Shown here: positions 32,523 to 42,691 of the stretch, in pieces | Numbering within the stretch: the first letter of the stretch is position 1 | Layout of the letters: each line of letters begins with the position of its first letter | Made by a program: the position numbers and the translations under genes | Source: Marinilabiliales bacterium | Lineage (GTDB): Bacteria; Bacteroidota; Bacteroidia; Bacteroidales; ML635J-15 | DNA: 64,000 nucleotides | Assembly (NCBI GenBank): GCA_002869385.1 | Contig: PKTB01000006.1 | Span: forward strand, 152,509 to 216,508 | Direction: 5' to 3' | Notes under the pieces: model-generated | What the model was told of the DNA's origin: nothing | The model's input: only the letters and a program-made list of their open reading frames with translations | Databases searched by the model: none

Positions 32523-34940
32523 TTACTTCTTACATGTTTCACACCAAAGCTTTTTCACCTCAGTATTTACAAAAGTCTGTACCGATAATTTATCTCCTTT
32601 AAACAGATCACAGAAGAAATCCGTATCCTTTTCCTTTATCTTCGTCAGAGCATAATAGAAATTCTTAGAATGAACTTTATACTCTACCTTTGAACATGCT
32701 GTAGCATATGATGTCAATAAAACATATTGAACGTGCTCATCATAAATCCATGGTTCAAGTAGTCTAACAGCATATTCATAATCACCGTGATTAATAAAAA
32801 TACTTGACAATTTAAGTGCATTCTCCCATGAAAGCTCTTCAAACTTAATAATCTCTTTGATTTTACTTACACGTTCTGTAACCAATGGGTGATTATATCC
32901 AAGAGAATCTTTATATACATCCATCACCTTATATTGAAGCTCAATATTAAGCAAATCAACCAAATCTACTCTTACAGGCGTATTATATATTTTATCTATC
33001 CTTTCTTGTATCTTAACTGCCTCATCCTCATCAGATAAAATATTAAGAGTTACTTCACATAAAATATCATTATACTCAACATAAATATTTTCTTTATCAA
33101 GATTATTTAAATCATCAATCTTTTCCATGTATTCATCATCCAAAGGATCTTCAAAGATAAACTGAGTTAACCAGATTTTATTCATATTAAGTCCGACATA
33201 TTCCTTCCCTTGAGGAATTCTCATATCAGATACAGCATTTTCATTGTATCTACCTTCAACAACACGAATCAAAATATATTTTTGGATAGCTAAGGCTTTA
33301 TCCAATTGCCCTGCTTCAACAGCTTTATTAAATTGGTCAACAACATATATCTGTTCTTTTTCACCTTCAATATCATAAGTAACCCAGATTACAACATCAG
33401 CATAACGGTGATTTTCAAGCATAAACTCCATTTCTGCTGCATGTGAGTTAACATAAGCAACAGCTTCTTCTAGTTCCATATTACAAACTTCTTCATAGAT
33501 AGTTCCCTTGGCATCAGCTTTAAGATCTTTAAAGTTTGGTTCAGTAACAATAGAGTCAACAATACTGGCATTTTGATTCATCTCAAATGCTTTAACAATA
33601 CTTTGCGCTCTCTTACGCTGAAGAACAGCATTCTCTGAAATTGTACCTTCCAATGATGAATATGCGGAGATAAATATCTGATTTATAATAAATGCAGGCT
33701 CATTTAGTGCATTAAGAACAGGAACCATGTCTTCAGGATCATATTCGTATTTTGCTTTCTCGAAAGGAATACGGAATTTCAACTCTGTGCTTGTTGCTGT
33801 TGGCGCATATTCTGGAACTCCTGCAGGTAAAATTGTATCTGGTAATAAACCTATCTCAGGAACAAAATCATAAAATTTATCATCAACATATGATGGTGGC
33901 ACATTATAACAAACATGCTTATCTTTGATGATCATTAGGTTAAGTTCAACATCTTCAGGCCTAAACTCTAATGGTAATTCGCCTAGGATTACCTCAAGTT
34001 TTGTAACTTTATTTCTTCTTCCTTCACCAGGAGCAATATTTTTCTTGTAGATTTTCTTTGACCACACTCGTTTGGTCATATAACCAATATTAACCTGAGA
34101 ATAATCAGCTAGATTTTGCCCACGACAGTTATTAAATTGTTCTTTTTGAATAATATCAACAGCTAGAGCATCTTTTTTACCTCTTAAGAATCTTCTAAAC
34201 TTTTTTAGGTCATTATATTTAAAAACAATCTCACCATTATCATTTATATATAGATGCTGTTGAAGATCCATGTAATTAGGCATTTTACGACCTACTTTTT
34301 TACATGCTCTTTCATAATAAGGTTTTAAGCCATATTTTTTTGTTGTCACAGGAACTGTCAACTCTCCAGAGATATCTCCAGAAGGCATAAAACTAGCATA
34401 ATTACCAACATACATTGAGACAAACAATTTCTTGCCTTTCTCATCAACACGTCCTGCTGCTCCGGCAAAAAAGTATTTTTGTGAAAACAAAGTTCTTGAA
34501 TACTTACTGTTAGCCCATTTCTGAACTAATTCATCAGCGAGCGCATCATAACTAATATATTCGTTAGAAACTTTAATGGTTGCTCTTCCAATAACCTCAT
34601 CTCCAACACCTGTTCCACCTACAAGATACAATCTATCTCTTACAGTTTTATATTTACCTCCTCCTTCAAGACTGGCTTTTTCATCCTCAGCCATTATCAT
34701 TGCATGCTCACGTGCAGGTTTCATTAAAAACTCACTTGGCTCATAACCTTCCAAGCCTATTGAATCCATATAATAATTCAATTTATATAAAAGAACATCC
34801 TGTAAAAGTTTGTCATTAAACGCTGCTGGGTCAATAGGATCATCACTATACACATCCCCATCCATAAATCTTTTCTGTGCTTGCAAACTCATTGTCATAA
34901 CAAGCAAAACAAGTGTTGAGAAAATAAAAAGCCTTTTCAT
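32523..34940 (-). CDS. Secreted protein with CAP/SCP-like N-terminus, OmpA-like region and C-terminal helical repeats
   Basis: LLQDVLLYKLNYYMDSIGLEGYEPSEFLMKPAREHAMIMA (CAP-like); IFISAYSSLEGTISENAVLQRKRAQSIVKAF (OmpA-like); TPR-like C-terminus. Confidence 0.5.
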   Translation of the reverse strand: MKRLFIFSTLVLLVMTMSLQAQKRFMDGDVYSDDPIDPAAFNDKLLQDVLLYKLNYYMDSIGLEGYEPSEFLMKPAREHAMIMAEDEKASLEGGGKYKTVRDRLYLVGGTGVGDEVIGRATIKVSNEYISYDALADELVQKWANSKYSRTLFSQKYFFAGAAGRVDEKGKKLFVSMYVGNYASFMPSGDISGELTVPVTTKKYGLKPYYERACKKVGRKMPNYMDLQQHLYINDNGEIVFKYNDLKKFRRFLRGKKDALAVDIIQKEQFNNCRGQNLADYSQVNIGYMTKRVWSKKIYKKNIAPGEGRRNKVTKLEVILGELPLEFRPEDVELNLMIIKDKHVCYNVPPSYVDDKFYDFVPEIGLLPDTILPAGVPEYAPTATSTELKFRIPFEKAKYEYDPEDMVPVLNALNEPAFIINQIFISAYSSLEGTISENAVLQRKRAQSIVKAFEMNQNASIVDSIVTEPNFKDLKADAKGTIYEEVCNMELEEAVAYVNSHAAEMEFMLENHRYADVVIWVTYDIEGEKEQIYVVDQFNKAVEAGQLDKALAIQKYILIRVVEGRYNENAVSDMRIPQGKEYVGLNMNKIWLTQFIFEDPLDDEYMEKIDDLNNLDKENIYVEYNDILCEVTLNILSDEDEAVKIQERIDKIYNTPVRVDLVDLLNIELQYKVMDVYKDSLGYNHPLVTERVSKIKEIIKFEELSWENALKLSSIFINHGDYEYAVRLLEPWIYDEHVQYVLLTSYATACSKVEYKVHSKNFYYALTKIKEKDTDFFCDLFKGDKLSVQTFVNTEVKKLWCETCKK

Positions 34941-34964
34941 CTACGGTATTTATTTGGTTAATAT

Positions 34965-34972
34965 TATTTTTG
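34965..34972 (+). promoter_or_regulatory. Bacteroidota -7 box TAnnTTTG
   Basis: TATTTTTG upstream of ORF 35041. Confidence 0.4.
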
Positions 34973-35040
34973 CCTAAAATAATAAAATATATTTATTTGG
35001 AAAACATAATTGGAGTTTTGCTATTAACATCTTATAAACT

Positions 35041-35421
35041 ATGTATGAACAAGTGAGAATAGACAAATACTTATGGGCGGTAAGAATTTATAAAACAAGG
35101 AGTTTGGCAAGTGATGAGTGTAAAAAAGGACATGTTCTAATTGACGATGCTCCGGTAAAACCATCTAAAATGATCAAACTAAATGATAGAATAGATATCA
35201 AATTCCCACCAATGATACGTAGTTTTATTGTAACCGGACTAATAGAAAAAAGAGTTTCAGCAAGCCTGGCTAAAGAAAATGTTAAGGAAATAACTGAGCA
35301 AAGTGAATTTGATAAACTTTCAATGACCAAAAACAATTATATACTAAGAGATAAAGGTACAGGAAGACCTACAAAAAAAGAAAGAAGAATTATTGATAAA
35401 TTTAAACATAACGAAAAATGA
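35041..35421 (+). CDS. S4-domain RNA-binding protein (Hsp15-like)
   Basis: RIDKYLWAVRIYKTRSLASDECKKGHVLIDDAPVKPSKMIKLND. Confidence 0.88.
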   Translation: MYEQVRIDKYLWAVRIYKTRSLASDECKKGHVLIDDAPVKPSKMIKLNDRIDIKFPPMIRSFIVTGLIEKRVSASLAKENVKEITEQSEFDKLSMTKNNYILRDKGTGRPTKKERRIIDKFKHNEK

Positions 35422-35948
35422 TTATTGCAGAACAAAAGAAAAAAGAAAACATAGTTGAATATATTCTTTATATCCGTCAGATACAGGAAATCTTAAGAGC
35501 GAATAAGTTTGATATTAACAAAATCGAAGAATTAGTTATTAACAAATATGATGTAAGTGATTCTATAAAAGATGAAATCAGGAACTGGTACACTGATTTA
35601 ATCTTGGCAATGAAGCAAGAAAAAATTGAAGAATCCGGTGATTTAGAACTAATCAAGATTCTAATTAAAAATCTCGACTATATACATGACTCTTTATTAA
35701 AAGACCCTGAAGATTTTAAACATAAAGAGCTATTCAGATGGGCAGAGCCAAACATTAAAGAATATCGAAATCTGTCTAATGCAGATAAAGAGTCTGATGT
35801 TGAAGTCTGCATTAATGCAATTAATAGCTTATTATTATTGAGGCTTAAGAATCAGGCAATTTCAGAAGAAACTGCTCAGGCAATGCAAACTTTCACAAAT
35901 CTACTTGCTAATATTGCTTTGCACTATCATCAAAAAGATGTAAACTAA
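35418..35948 (+). CDS. Hypothetical protein, ATGA-overlapped with the S4 gene
   Basis: 4-nt start/stop overlap with the preceding CDS; helical protein, no recognised family. Confidence 0.6.
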   Translation: MIIAEQKKKENIVEYILYIRQIQEILRANKFDINKIEELVINKYDVSDSIKDEIRNWYTDLILAMKQEKIEESGDLELIKILIKNLDYIHDSLLKDPEDFKHKELFRWAEPNIKEYRNLSNADKESDVEVCINAINSLLLLRLKNQAISEETAQAMQTFTNLLANIALHYHQKDVN

Positions 35949-36985
35949 TCGTATTTGGGGTTATACTCTGATAAATTTAGAATTTTTTGGTAATCGTTTT
36001 CTTCCATTAACTCGGGAACAGATACATTATTATTATCCATATAAGCTCTTACAATTTGTAAACCAATCCAATTTGCGACTCGTGGAGGGCTATCTTGACC
36101 AAATTGATTTGTATATGGTGCATTTTCAACAAACTTTTTTATTGTAAGATAATCTGTAACAAACAAAAGCTTATTTTCGACCAGGCTTGTCCAGATATCT
36201 CTTTCAAAATGATAACAAAATGCTAGCTGTTCCTCTGTAAACTTATTCTTTCTTGCCTCATCAAAGTCAGGATACATTGCATCAAGAAAATAGAGAATCT
36301 TACCATTATAAATCATAAAATTCAACAAATTCTCTTCGCTTGCATTCATAGGGTACTTATCTTGTGCCCATGCTGTCATTACATCTATAGGAATTTGAGA
36401 TTCTGTCATTTCTCTTTTTGCATATTCCGGTATTCCCAACATATCATACAACTCGCAGTCTTCACCAAGATATTTATCCAAACCTACTCCAATAAAACCT
36501 TCTGTAATAACAACAGATTGATTAAAACCTGCAACAAATGATACTATCCTCGGCACATTAACATCAGGATAATAATATATAAGGTGTTTAAACCCTTCTG
36601 TCAACTCATTATTCAAATCGGAACAATCAGAGTACTTTTGATCTACCTGTGTACTTGCTTCAACAACAGCATAATCATTCAAAAATGTATTTAAATAAAC
36701 CAAGTAAGATGAGTTATCGATTCCACCAATACCTATTATATCATAATTATATACCTCAAAAAAGTATCCGTATTTATCATAAATATTTTCAACTTCTTCA
36801 AAAGAATTATTTATCTGCTTAATATCCCGATCGAACCTTTCAATCTTGACTTCAAGCTCGATATCTGACACATCAACATCGAGTGGATTACGATTAACAA
36901 AATGCCTAATTACAAAAAAAGCAACAACTCCCACTACAGCAATTATGATAATATAAATTAAATTCTTTTTCATTTTACCTTTCAA
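35945..36985 (-). CDS. gldB: Gliding motility lipoprotein GldB-like
   Basis: KIERFDRDIKQINN..., YYPDVNVPRIVSFVAGFNQSVVITEGFIGVGLDKYLGEDC...; next to nadE. Confidence 0.75.
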   Translation of the reverse strand: MKGKMKKNLIYIIIIAVVGVVAFFVIRHFVNRNPLDVDVSDIELEVKIERFDRDIKQINNSFEEVENIYDKYGYFFEVYNYDIIGIGGIDNSSYLVYLNTFLNDYAVVEASTQVDQKYSDCSDLNNELTEGFKHLIYYYPDVNVPRIVSFVAGFNQSVVITEGFIGVGLDKYLGEDCELYDMLGIPEYAKREMTESQIPIDVMTAWAQDKYPMNASEENLLNFMIYNGKILYFLDAMYPDFDEARKNKFTEEQLAFCYHFERDIWTSLVENKLLFVTDYLTIKKFVENAPYTNQFGQDSPPRVANWIGLQIVRAYMDNNNVSVPELMEENDYQKILNLSEYNPKYD

Positions 36986-36999
36986 AAGAAAATTATTTT

Positions 37000-37007
37000 T
37001 ATTTTTG
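37000..37007 (+). promoter_or_regulatory. Bacteroidota -7 box TAnnTTTG
   Basis: TATTTTTG 34 nt upstream of ORF 37041. Confidence 0.5.
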
Positions 37008-37040
37008 TATTAAATATACTAATTAAAAAACCATAAAGAT

Positions 37041-37739
37041 ATGAAAAAAATTGTTGTTTGCATACTAGCAATCGTTTTAAGCGGTAGCATCTTCGCTCAG
37101 AAAATTTCAGGTGGATTATTTTTCGGTCCAACAATGTCATGGATGAGTACTGACAGTAAGACCATTACAACTGAGGGAATGAAATTCGGATATAATTTTG
37201 GTGCATTATTGGACATCAATCTTATCGATAATTTTGCAATTTCTACAGGTGTTAAGTTTAATAATATGGGTGGAACCGTAAACTTTACTTATGGTGCATT
37301 TGGTGTTGAACCTGACGAAGGCCCTGCATATGACACCCTAACTGCCGGAAGCGCTATTAAATACAACTTAAATTATCTTGCTATACCTGTTGGATTTAAA
37401 GGTAAAACTAACGAAATAGGTTATCTGACATATTTCCTCAAAGCAGGTGTAACCCCTTTAGTTAACATTAAAACTTTATGTGATGTTAGTGGTTCTGTTA
37501 ACGAAGAGAGTATACTTCTTACCAAAGAGATTTCTTTAATCAATATGGGATGGCATATTGGTGGTGGTGCGGAATATTCATTGTCTTGGAATACAAGAAT
37601 ATTATTCGAAGTTCTTTACACAGGAGGCTTAATCGATGTTGATAATCCTGAAGTATTTACAGATGAAACGATGACATCAAAATCAAATCCAAAGGTTTCC
37701 TTAAGTGATATTCACTTAAAAGTTGGTATTTTATTCTAA
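37041..37739 (+). CDS. PorT-like outer-membrane beta-barrel protein
   Basis: Signal peptide, alternating beta pattern, YFLKAGVTPLVNI, terminal ...LKVGILF. Confidence 0.65.
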   Translation: MKKIVVCILAIVLSGSIFAQKISGGLFFGPTMSWMSTDSKTITTEGMKFGYNFGALLDINLIDNFAISTGVKFNNMGGTVNFTYGAFGVEPDEGPAYDTLTAGSAIKYNLNYLAIPVGFKGKTNEIGYLTYFLKAGVTPLVNIKTLCDVSGSVNEESILLTKEISLINMGWHIGGGAEYSLSWNTRILFEVLYTGGLIDVDNPEVFTDETMTSKSNPKVSLSDIHLKVGILF

Positions 37740-37761
37740 AAACAAACTATTAATATAATGT

Positions 37762-37788
37762 ACCCGGGCAAATCACCCGGGTTTTTTT
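37762..37788 (+). terminator. Intrinsic terminator
   Basis: ACCCGGG-CAAATCA-CCCGGGT stem plus T-tract. Confidence 0.85.
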
Positions 37789-37802
37789 AATTTTTAGCTA
37801 TT

Positions 37803-39455
37803 ATGAAAATCGCATTTGCACAGCTTAATTACCATATTGGAAATTTAGAATCAAATTCAGCAAAAATTATTGATGCAATAGAGCGCTCAAAAAAACAATC
37901 AGCAGATTTGGTAATATTTTCCGAGCTATCTCTCTGTGGTTACAGTCCTCATGACCTTTTAGAGCATCAGGATTTTATCGATAAATGCAAAGATTACACA
38001 AGCATAATAGCAAAACATACACAAAATATTGGTGTTATTATTGGTGTTCCGACTCTAAACCCCAATCCAAAAGGGAAAAATTTATATAATTCAGCTGTTT
38101 TTATAGCAGATGGAAAAATACAGGAAACTTTTAATAAAACCTTACTTCCTACTTACGATATATTTGATGAGTATCGACACTTTGAACCTAATGAAACATT
38201 CAAGCTGCTTGAATATAAAGGAAAGCGAATTGCAGTAACAATTTGCGAAGATCTTTGGGATGAACAAAGGACTTATGGTAATTTCAGTAAGGAAATGCTT
38301 TACAAAAATAGCCCTCTGGAGCATTTGTCAAAAATGAATCCGGATTTTGTCATTAATATTTCTGCTTCTCCATATTCATACAATCAGGCATCTAATAGAA
38401 AAGATATTTTAATCAATAATGCTAAAAAATACTCACTACCTATAATCTATGTTAATCAAACCGGGGCAAATACCGATTTAATTTTTGACGGTGGTAGTTT
38501 AGTAATAAACAAGCATGGTGAAACAGTTTTTGAGGGAAACTATTTTAAGGAAGATTTTGCAATAATTAAATCTGATGAAATATCTACAAGTGAAACTATA
38601 AAATGTACCGAGCGTAATAAATACGCTGATATCTACAATGCTTTAGTTCTTGGCATTCGCGATTATTTCTACAAATCAGGTTTTAAAAAAGCTGTATTAG
38701 GTCTTTCGGGTGGTGTTGATTCTGCATTAACACTTGCAATTGCAGTTGGTGCTTTGTGTGCCGAGAATGTTACAGCTATTTTAATGCCTTCTGCATATTC
38801 AAGTTCACATTCTATTGATGATGCAATTGATATGGCACAAAGATGTAAAATTGATCATCATACGATTAGTATTGAAGAGAGCCGTTTAAGGTTTGAAGAA
38901 ACAATGTCTAGTGTTTTTAAAGGTACTAAAGCTGGAATTGCAGAAGAAAACATTCAAGCACGACTAAGAGGCAGTATTTTAATGGCTTATTACAATAAAT
39001 TTGGATGTATATTATTAAACACTTCCAATAAAAGCGAAGCAGCTGTAGGATATTCTACACTTTATGGGGATATGAACGGAGCTTTATACGTACTTGGTGA
39101 TGTTTATAAAACAGATGTTTATAAACTTTGTCATTATATTAATAAAAATATTGCAGACATAATTCCTGAAAACACTATAACAAAGCCACCATCAGCAGAA
39201 CTTCGACCTGATCAAAAAGACAATGACTCATTACCTGAATATGACATATTAGACAAAATTCTTTTTGGATATATCGAGCAAATGTTGCCAGCAGCAGAAA
39301 TAGAAAAGATTGTTCCTGACAGAGAAACCATAGACTTTGTAATTAAGATGGTCAACAGAACTGAATATAAAAGATACCAGTCGCCTCCTATTCTTAGAAT
39401 CTCATCAAAATCATTTGGTTTTGGTAGAAGAATGCCGATTGTAGCAAAATTCTGA
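37803..39455 (+). CDS. nadE: Glutamine-dependent NAD+ synthetase (carbon-nitrogen hydrolase + NAD synthase)
   Basis: N-term FAQLNYHIGNLESN; LGLSGGVDSALTLAIA; GYSTLYGDMNGAL. Confidence 0.95.
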   Translation: MKIAFAQLNYHIGNLESNSAKIIDAIERSKKQSADLVIFSELSLCGYSPHDLLEHQDFIDKCKDYTSIIAKHTQNIGVIIGVPTLNPNPKGKNLYNSAVFIADGKIQETFNKTLLPTYDIFDEYRHFEPNETFKLLEYKGKRIAVTICEDLWDEQRTYGNFSKEMLYKNSPLEHLSKMNPDFVINISASPYSYNQASNRKDILINNAKKYSLPIIYVNQTGANTDLIFDGGSLVINKHGETVFEGNYFKEDFAIIKSDEISTSETIKCTERNKYADIYNALVLGIRDYFYKSGFKKAVLGLSGGVDSALTLAIAVGALCAENVTAILMPSAYSSSHSIDDAIDMAQRCKIDHHTISIEESRLRFEETMSSVFKGTKAGIAEENIQARLRGSILMAYYNKFGCILLNTSNKSEAAVGYSTLYGDMNGALYVLGDVYKTDVYKLCHYINKNIADIIPENTITKPPSAELRPDQKDNDSLPEYDILDKILFGYIEQMLPAAEIEKIVPDRETIDFVIKMVNRTEYKRYQSPPILRISSKSFGFGRRMPIVAKF

Positions 39456-39558
39456 CTTCGTAATATGGAATTAAAATAATTATTGTATATTTAGCATACA
39501 AAAAGCAAAATCGTAACACATTTTGAAATAAACTGTTAAAAACTATAAGATTAAAATC

Positions 39559-39918
39559 ATGAAGAAAACTGTATTTATTATTTTGAGTTTAGCATTAATT
39601 CTAATGGTAACATCATGCGGAGGACCAAAAGCAGATGTAAAGAAAATGTTAAAAATGTATGAGGATTACACCGAGGTTGCAAACAAAGCTGTGGAAGACA
39701 AAGTTCTTGATGATAAAGAAGTTGAAGAACTTAACGAGATAATGGCAGACATTGAGGAGTTCGGTGAGGAAATGGATGAAAAATACGAAGATGACGAGGA
39801 TGCAACAAAAGAAGCTGAAGAATATCTATCTGATGAAAAGAATGCAGAAATTGTCAAAAATTATACAAAAGCATTAATGGCACTTTGGGATTGTGAAGGT
39901 GCTGAAAACTTAAATTAG
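39559..39918 (+). CDS. Small acidic lipoprotein, paralog 1
   Basis: Lipobox VTSCGG; similar to the next two ORFs (LMALWDCEGAENLN). Confidence 0.7.
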   Translation: MKKTVFIILSLALILMVTSCGGPKADVKKMLKMYEDYTEVANKAVEDKVLDDKEVEELNEIMADIEEFGEEMDEKYEDDEDATKEAEEYLSDEKNAEIVKNYTKALMALWDCEGAENLN

Positions 39919-39963
39919 GCATTAAAGAATATAAATTATTGAAAAAAATTTATAATTTATTTA

Positions 39964-39971
39964 TATTTTTG
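39964..39971 (+). promoter_or_regulatory. Bacteroidota -7 box TAnnTTTG
   Basis: TATTTTTG upstream of ORF 40041. Confidence 0.5.
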
Positions 39972-40040
39972 TTTGAAATTTATAAAAATTTGCTTTAATT
40001 TACACTTTAAATAATTTTATAAACTTAAATTTTATCAATT

Positions 40041-40406
40041 ATGAAAAAAATCGCTATTTTATTAGGCTTAGCAGCTTTCATTCTTACTTTAGCATCATGT
40101 GGTGGACCAGAAGCTGACGCGAAAAAAATGATCAAAAAAATTGAAAAGTACACTGAAGTAGCAAAAGAAGCTGCTGAAGACAAAAAACTTGACGATGGCG
40201 AGATCGAAGAACTTAAAAAGTTAGCTGACGAACTTGACGAGTTTGAAAAAGAAATGGACGAAAAGTACAAAGACGACGAAGAAGGAAAAGAAGCAGTTGA
40301 CAAGTACATGGAAGACAACAAAGAAGAACTTGAAAAAGTTTACGAAGAATTCTTCTCAGCTATGATGGCTCTTTATGAATGTGAAGGTGCTGACAAACTT
40401 GAATAG
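40041..40406 (+). CDS. Small acidic lipoprotein, paralog 2 (GAC-biased codons)
   Basis: Lipobox LASCGGPEAD; MMALYECEGADKLE. Confidence 0.75.
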   Translation: MKKIAILLGLAAFILTLASCGGPEADAKKMIKKIEKYTEVAKEAAEDKKLDDGEIEELKKLADELDEFEKEMDEKYKDDEEGKEAVDKYMEDNKEELEKVYEEFFSAMMALYECEGADKLE

Positions 40407-40430
40407 TATGTAGCAAAAAAAGATAAAAAG

Positions 40431-40453
40431 AGGCTGTTTCTACAGCCTTTTTT
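40431..40453 (+). terminator. Intrinsic terminator
   Basis: AGGCTGT-TTCT-ACAGCCT followed by T-tract. Confidence 0.8.
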
Positions 40454-40473
40454 TGTACCTGTAAATATATTTT

Positions 40474-40902
40474 ATGAAAAAGACAATACTATTATTCTCT
40501 GTAATGGCCTTTATCGTTTTGGTTTCATGCAATAATGATAAGAACACTTCAAATGATAAAAACGATGAGACAATCGAAGATGTTAAAGTTAATACTCCTG
40601 AAGAAGATGTTCAGCATATGGTCGGTTTAGTTGAAAACTTTACTGCTATTGCAATGCAGGCAATGCAAGACAATTTCATTGACGATAAAGAAAGTAATCA
40701 AATAAATCAACTCAGCATTGAAATCAATGATTTTGAGAAAATGATAGATGAAAAATATCAGAAAGATGAAGAAGGTGCAAAACAAATAGAAAAGTACCTA
40801 AACGAAAATATGGAAGAAATCGAACTGATATATGAGCAATACTATGATGCTATTTTTAGTTTATATAAATGCGAAGGATCTGAAAAAATAAATATTAAAT
40901 AA
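40474..40902 (+). CDS. Small acidic lipoprotein, paralog 3
   Basis: Lipobox LVSCNN; IFSLYKCEGSEKINIK. Confidence 0.7.
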   Translation: MKKTILLFSVMAFIVLVSCNNDKNTSNDKNDETIEDVKVNTPEEDVQHMVGLVENFTAIAMQAMQDNFIDDKESNQINQLSIEINDFEKMIDEKYQKDEEGAKQIEKYLNENMEEIELIYEQYYDAIFSLYKCEGSEKINIK

Positions 40903-40908
40903 GAAACC

Positions 40909-41316
40909 ATGTCTGCAACGAAAGCAATCTTGTTTTTATCTGGAATTATACTTTCAGTAAACGCATATTCTCAAAAGCACCAGACTCCGGGGCCAATGCC
41001 ACACAAAAGTGTAAAAGAAAGAATGGAAATGATAGATAAAAAGATTTGTCAGAAGCTTGAGATAACTGATGACCAAGAAACTGCTATCAAAGATGCTTTC
41101 TATCAATTTTATAAATCAATGGATGAGTTAATGCCAAAACCGGATGATAAACATCCTGCAGGTCCTCCTCCAAAAGACAAAATTGAAGATCTCAAAAAAA
41201 TTAGAGATAATAAGATTAAAGAAGTATTAGCTCCTAAAACATATATAAAATACTTAAAACTGGAAAGGAAAACTAGGCCTCAACAGCCTCAAAATGCACC
41301 ACCTCCACCTCGATAA
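40909..41316 (+). CDS. Small secreted Spy/LTXXQ-like helical protein
   Basis: Signal peptide; KICQKLEITDDQETAIKDAFYQFYKSMDELMPKPDDKHPAGPPP. Confidence 0.55.
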   Translation: MSATKAILFLSGIILSVNAYSQKHQTPGPMPHKSVKERMEMIDKKICQKLEITDDQETAIKDAFYQFYKSMDELMPKPDDKHPAGPPPKDKIEDLKKIRDNKIKEVLAPKTYIKYLKLERKTRPQQPQNAPPPPR

Positions 41317-41317
41317 G

Positions 41318-42208
41318 CTAATCAGTTACTGAGGTCGAATCTGCATACTCTACTTCAAACTGACCGCCGGTTATGGATAAAGTTTGCTCCTCACTATCAA
41401 CATAATTAAAGAAGAATGTTCCTCTTGCAATTCTGGTGCTTTCATTATTTTCAATTACTGTAACAGAGCCATTTACACCCTCAAACTCATAAAATCCATT
41501 TTGGAATACAGCATAAACAGGACAATCTGCATTAATATATTGCACCCCGGCTGTAACAGTTGCAGGCAACCAAAGTGTTACACTTTCCCAGGCTTCGCTT
41601 CTGTCCACCTCACCTTTAATTACAATGGCAGTATCATTACGATAAGCTGTTATTTCTGCTGCAGTCCACTGCTGAACATGATCTGAAAAAATAAATATAT
41701 TATCAAATGAGCTTGTATCAGAAATATTATAGTATTGATAAGGTACATTTGTAAAATTACCATCTGCAATAGTTTTAAAGGTCATATCTGATGTACGATA
41801 TGCCTTAAAATTAAAGTTCCCGCTCATAGTTTTAGCTTCTTCATCGATTGAAGAAACACGAATAAAGCCCGAACCATTTTCACTATTTACAGTAGAATAT
41901 CTGGTTGCATTAGCGCTCATATTAGGAATAAACTCAGCATAATGCCCATTTGTCTGACTCATCGTATATTCACCAATTTCAGCAGCATTCACATTAAGTA
42001 TAATAGTCTGTCCGTTTGCCGAAGTACCATAAATTTTCATGGTATAATCAGTTAGAATTGCATGTGGATCAGGACTCCGCCAATTCGAGCTATTTACCAT
42101 ACCATACATTACAGGATTTTGTACAGGGCCTGTACTTCCACCACCACAAGAACTCAGATATATCATAAAGATAAATACTGATAAAATGTATATCGCTCTA
42201 ATTTTCAT
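41318..42208 (-). CDS. Lipoprotein of unknown function
   Basis: MKIRAIYILSVFIFMIYLSSCGGGSTG lipobox; start at 42208 favoured by -7 box at 42224-42231. Confidence 0.65.
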   Translation of the reverse strand: MKIRAIYILSVFIFMIYLSSCGGGSTGPVQNPVMYGMVNSSNWRSPDPHAILTDYTMKIYGTSANGQTIILNVNAAEIGEYTMSQTNGHYAEFIPNMSANATRYSTVNSENGSGFIRVSSIDEEAKTMSGNFNFKAYRTSDMTFKTIADGNFTNVPYQYYNISDTSSFDNIFIFSDHVQQWTAAEITAYRNDTAIVIKGEVDRSEAWESVTLWLPATVTAGVQYINADCPVYAVFQNGFYEFEGVNGSVTVIENNESTRIARGTFFFNYVDSEEQTLSITGGQFEVEYADSTSVTD

Positions 42209-42223
42209 GAGACTAATTTTTAA

Positions 42224-42231
42224 CAAAAATA
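42224..42231 (-). promoter_or_regulatory. Bacteroidota -7 box TAnnTTTG
   Basis: TATTTTTG on minus strand, 16 nt upstream of start 42208. Confidence 0.5.
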
Positions 42232-42361
42232 AACTATTTTAATCAACCTCAAAACTGTTTTTATCTTAAAAACAGTATTTTAAACTGCATTATTACTTAT
42301 AAAACGCAATTTTCTACAAAAGGTTGGTTACTAAATGTAGTTTATGTTGTATAAAAATAAT

Positions 42362-42611
42362 CATAGTACATGACAAAAAATTGTAATTTGAAAAATAAAC
42401 CAATTGATTTTCCACGAAAGCCCGTTAGGGCTTAATGTTTGTAACCCCAGAGACCGGTGTCTGGGGTTACAAATATATTCACACTATTTTTGTCGTATAT
42501 CTTTGCTGTAACTGAGGTACGAAGGTATGCAAAGATTATGACAACCTTTAGCTCATGAGCTCCGATAAATCGGAATAAACTTTGCGAATAAAAAATTTGT
42601 CATGTACTAAG
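42362..42611. mobile_element. MITE/REPIN-like non-autonomous element with terminal inverted repeats and internal hairpins
   Basis: TIR TAGTACATGACAAA (42364-42377) / TTTGTCATGTACTA (42596-42609); flanking 9-bp direct repeat AAAAATAAT at 42353-42361 and 42612-42620; internal hairpins. Confidence 0.7.
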
Positions 42612-42691
42612 AAAAATAATATCACATTTCTAACTACATAACAGTATTAGGGTATTGTTTGACTGGAATAGAGCATAAAAGCAAGTCCTCT

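Noticed and set aside
35945-35948. 4-bp convergent stop-codon overlap (CTAA) between 35418-35948 and gldB
   Set aside because: Real but common in compact genomes; not informative.
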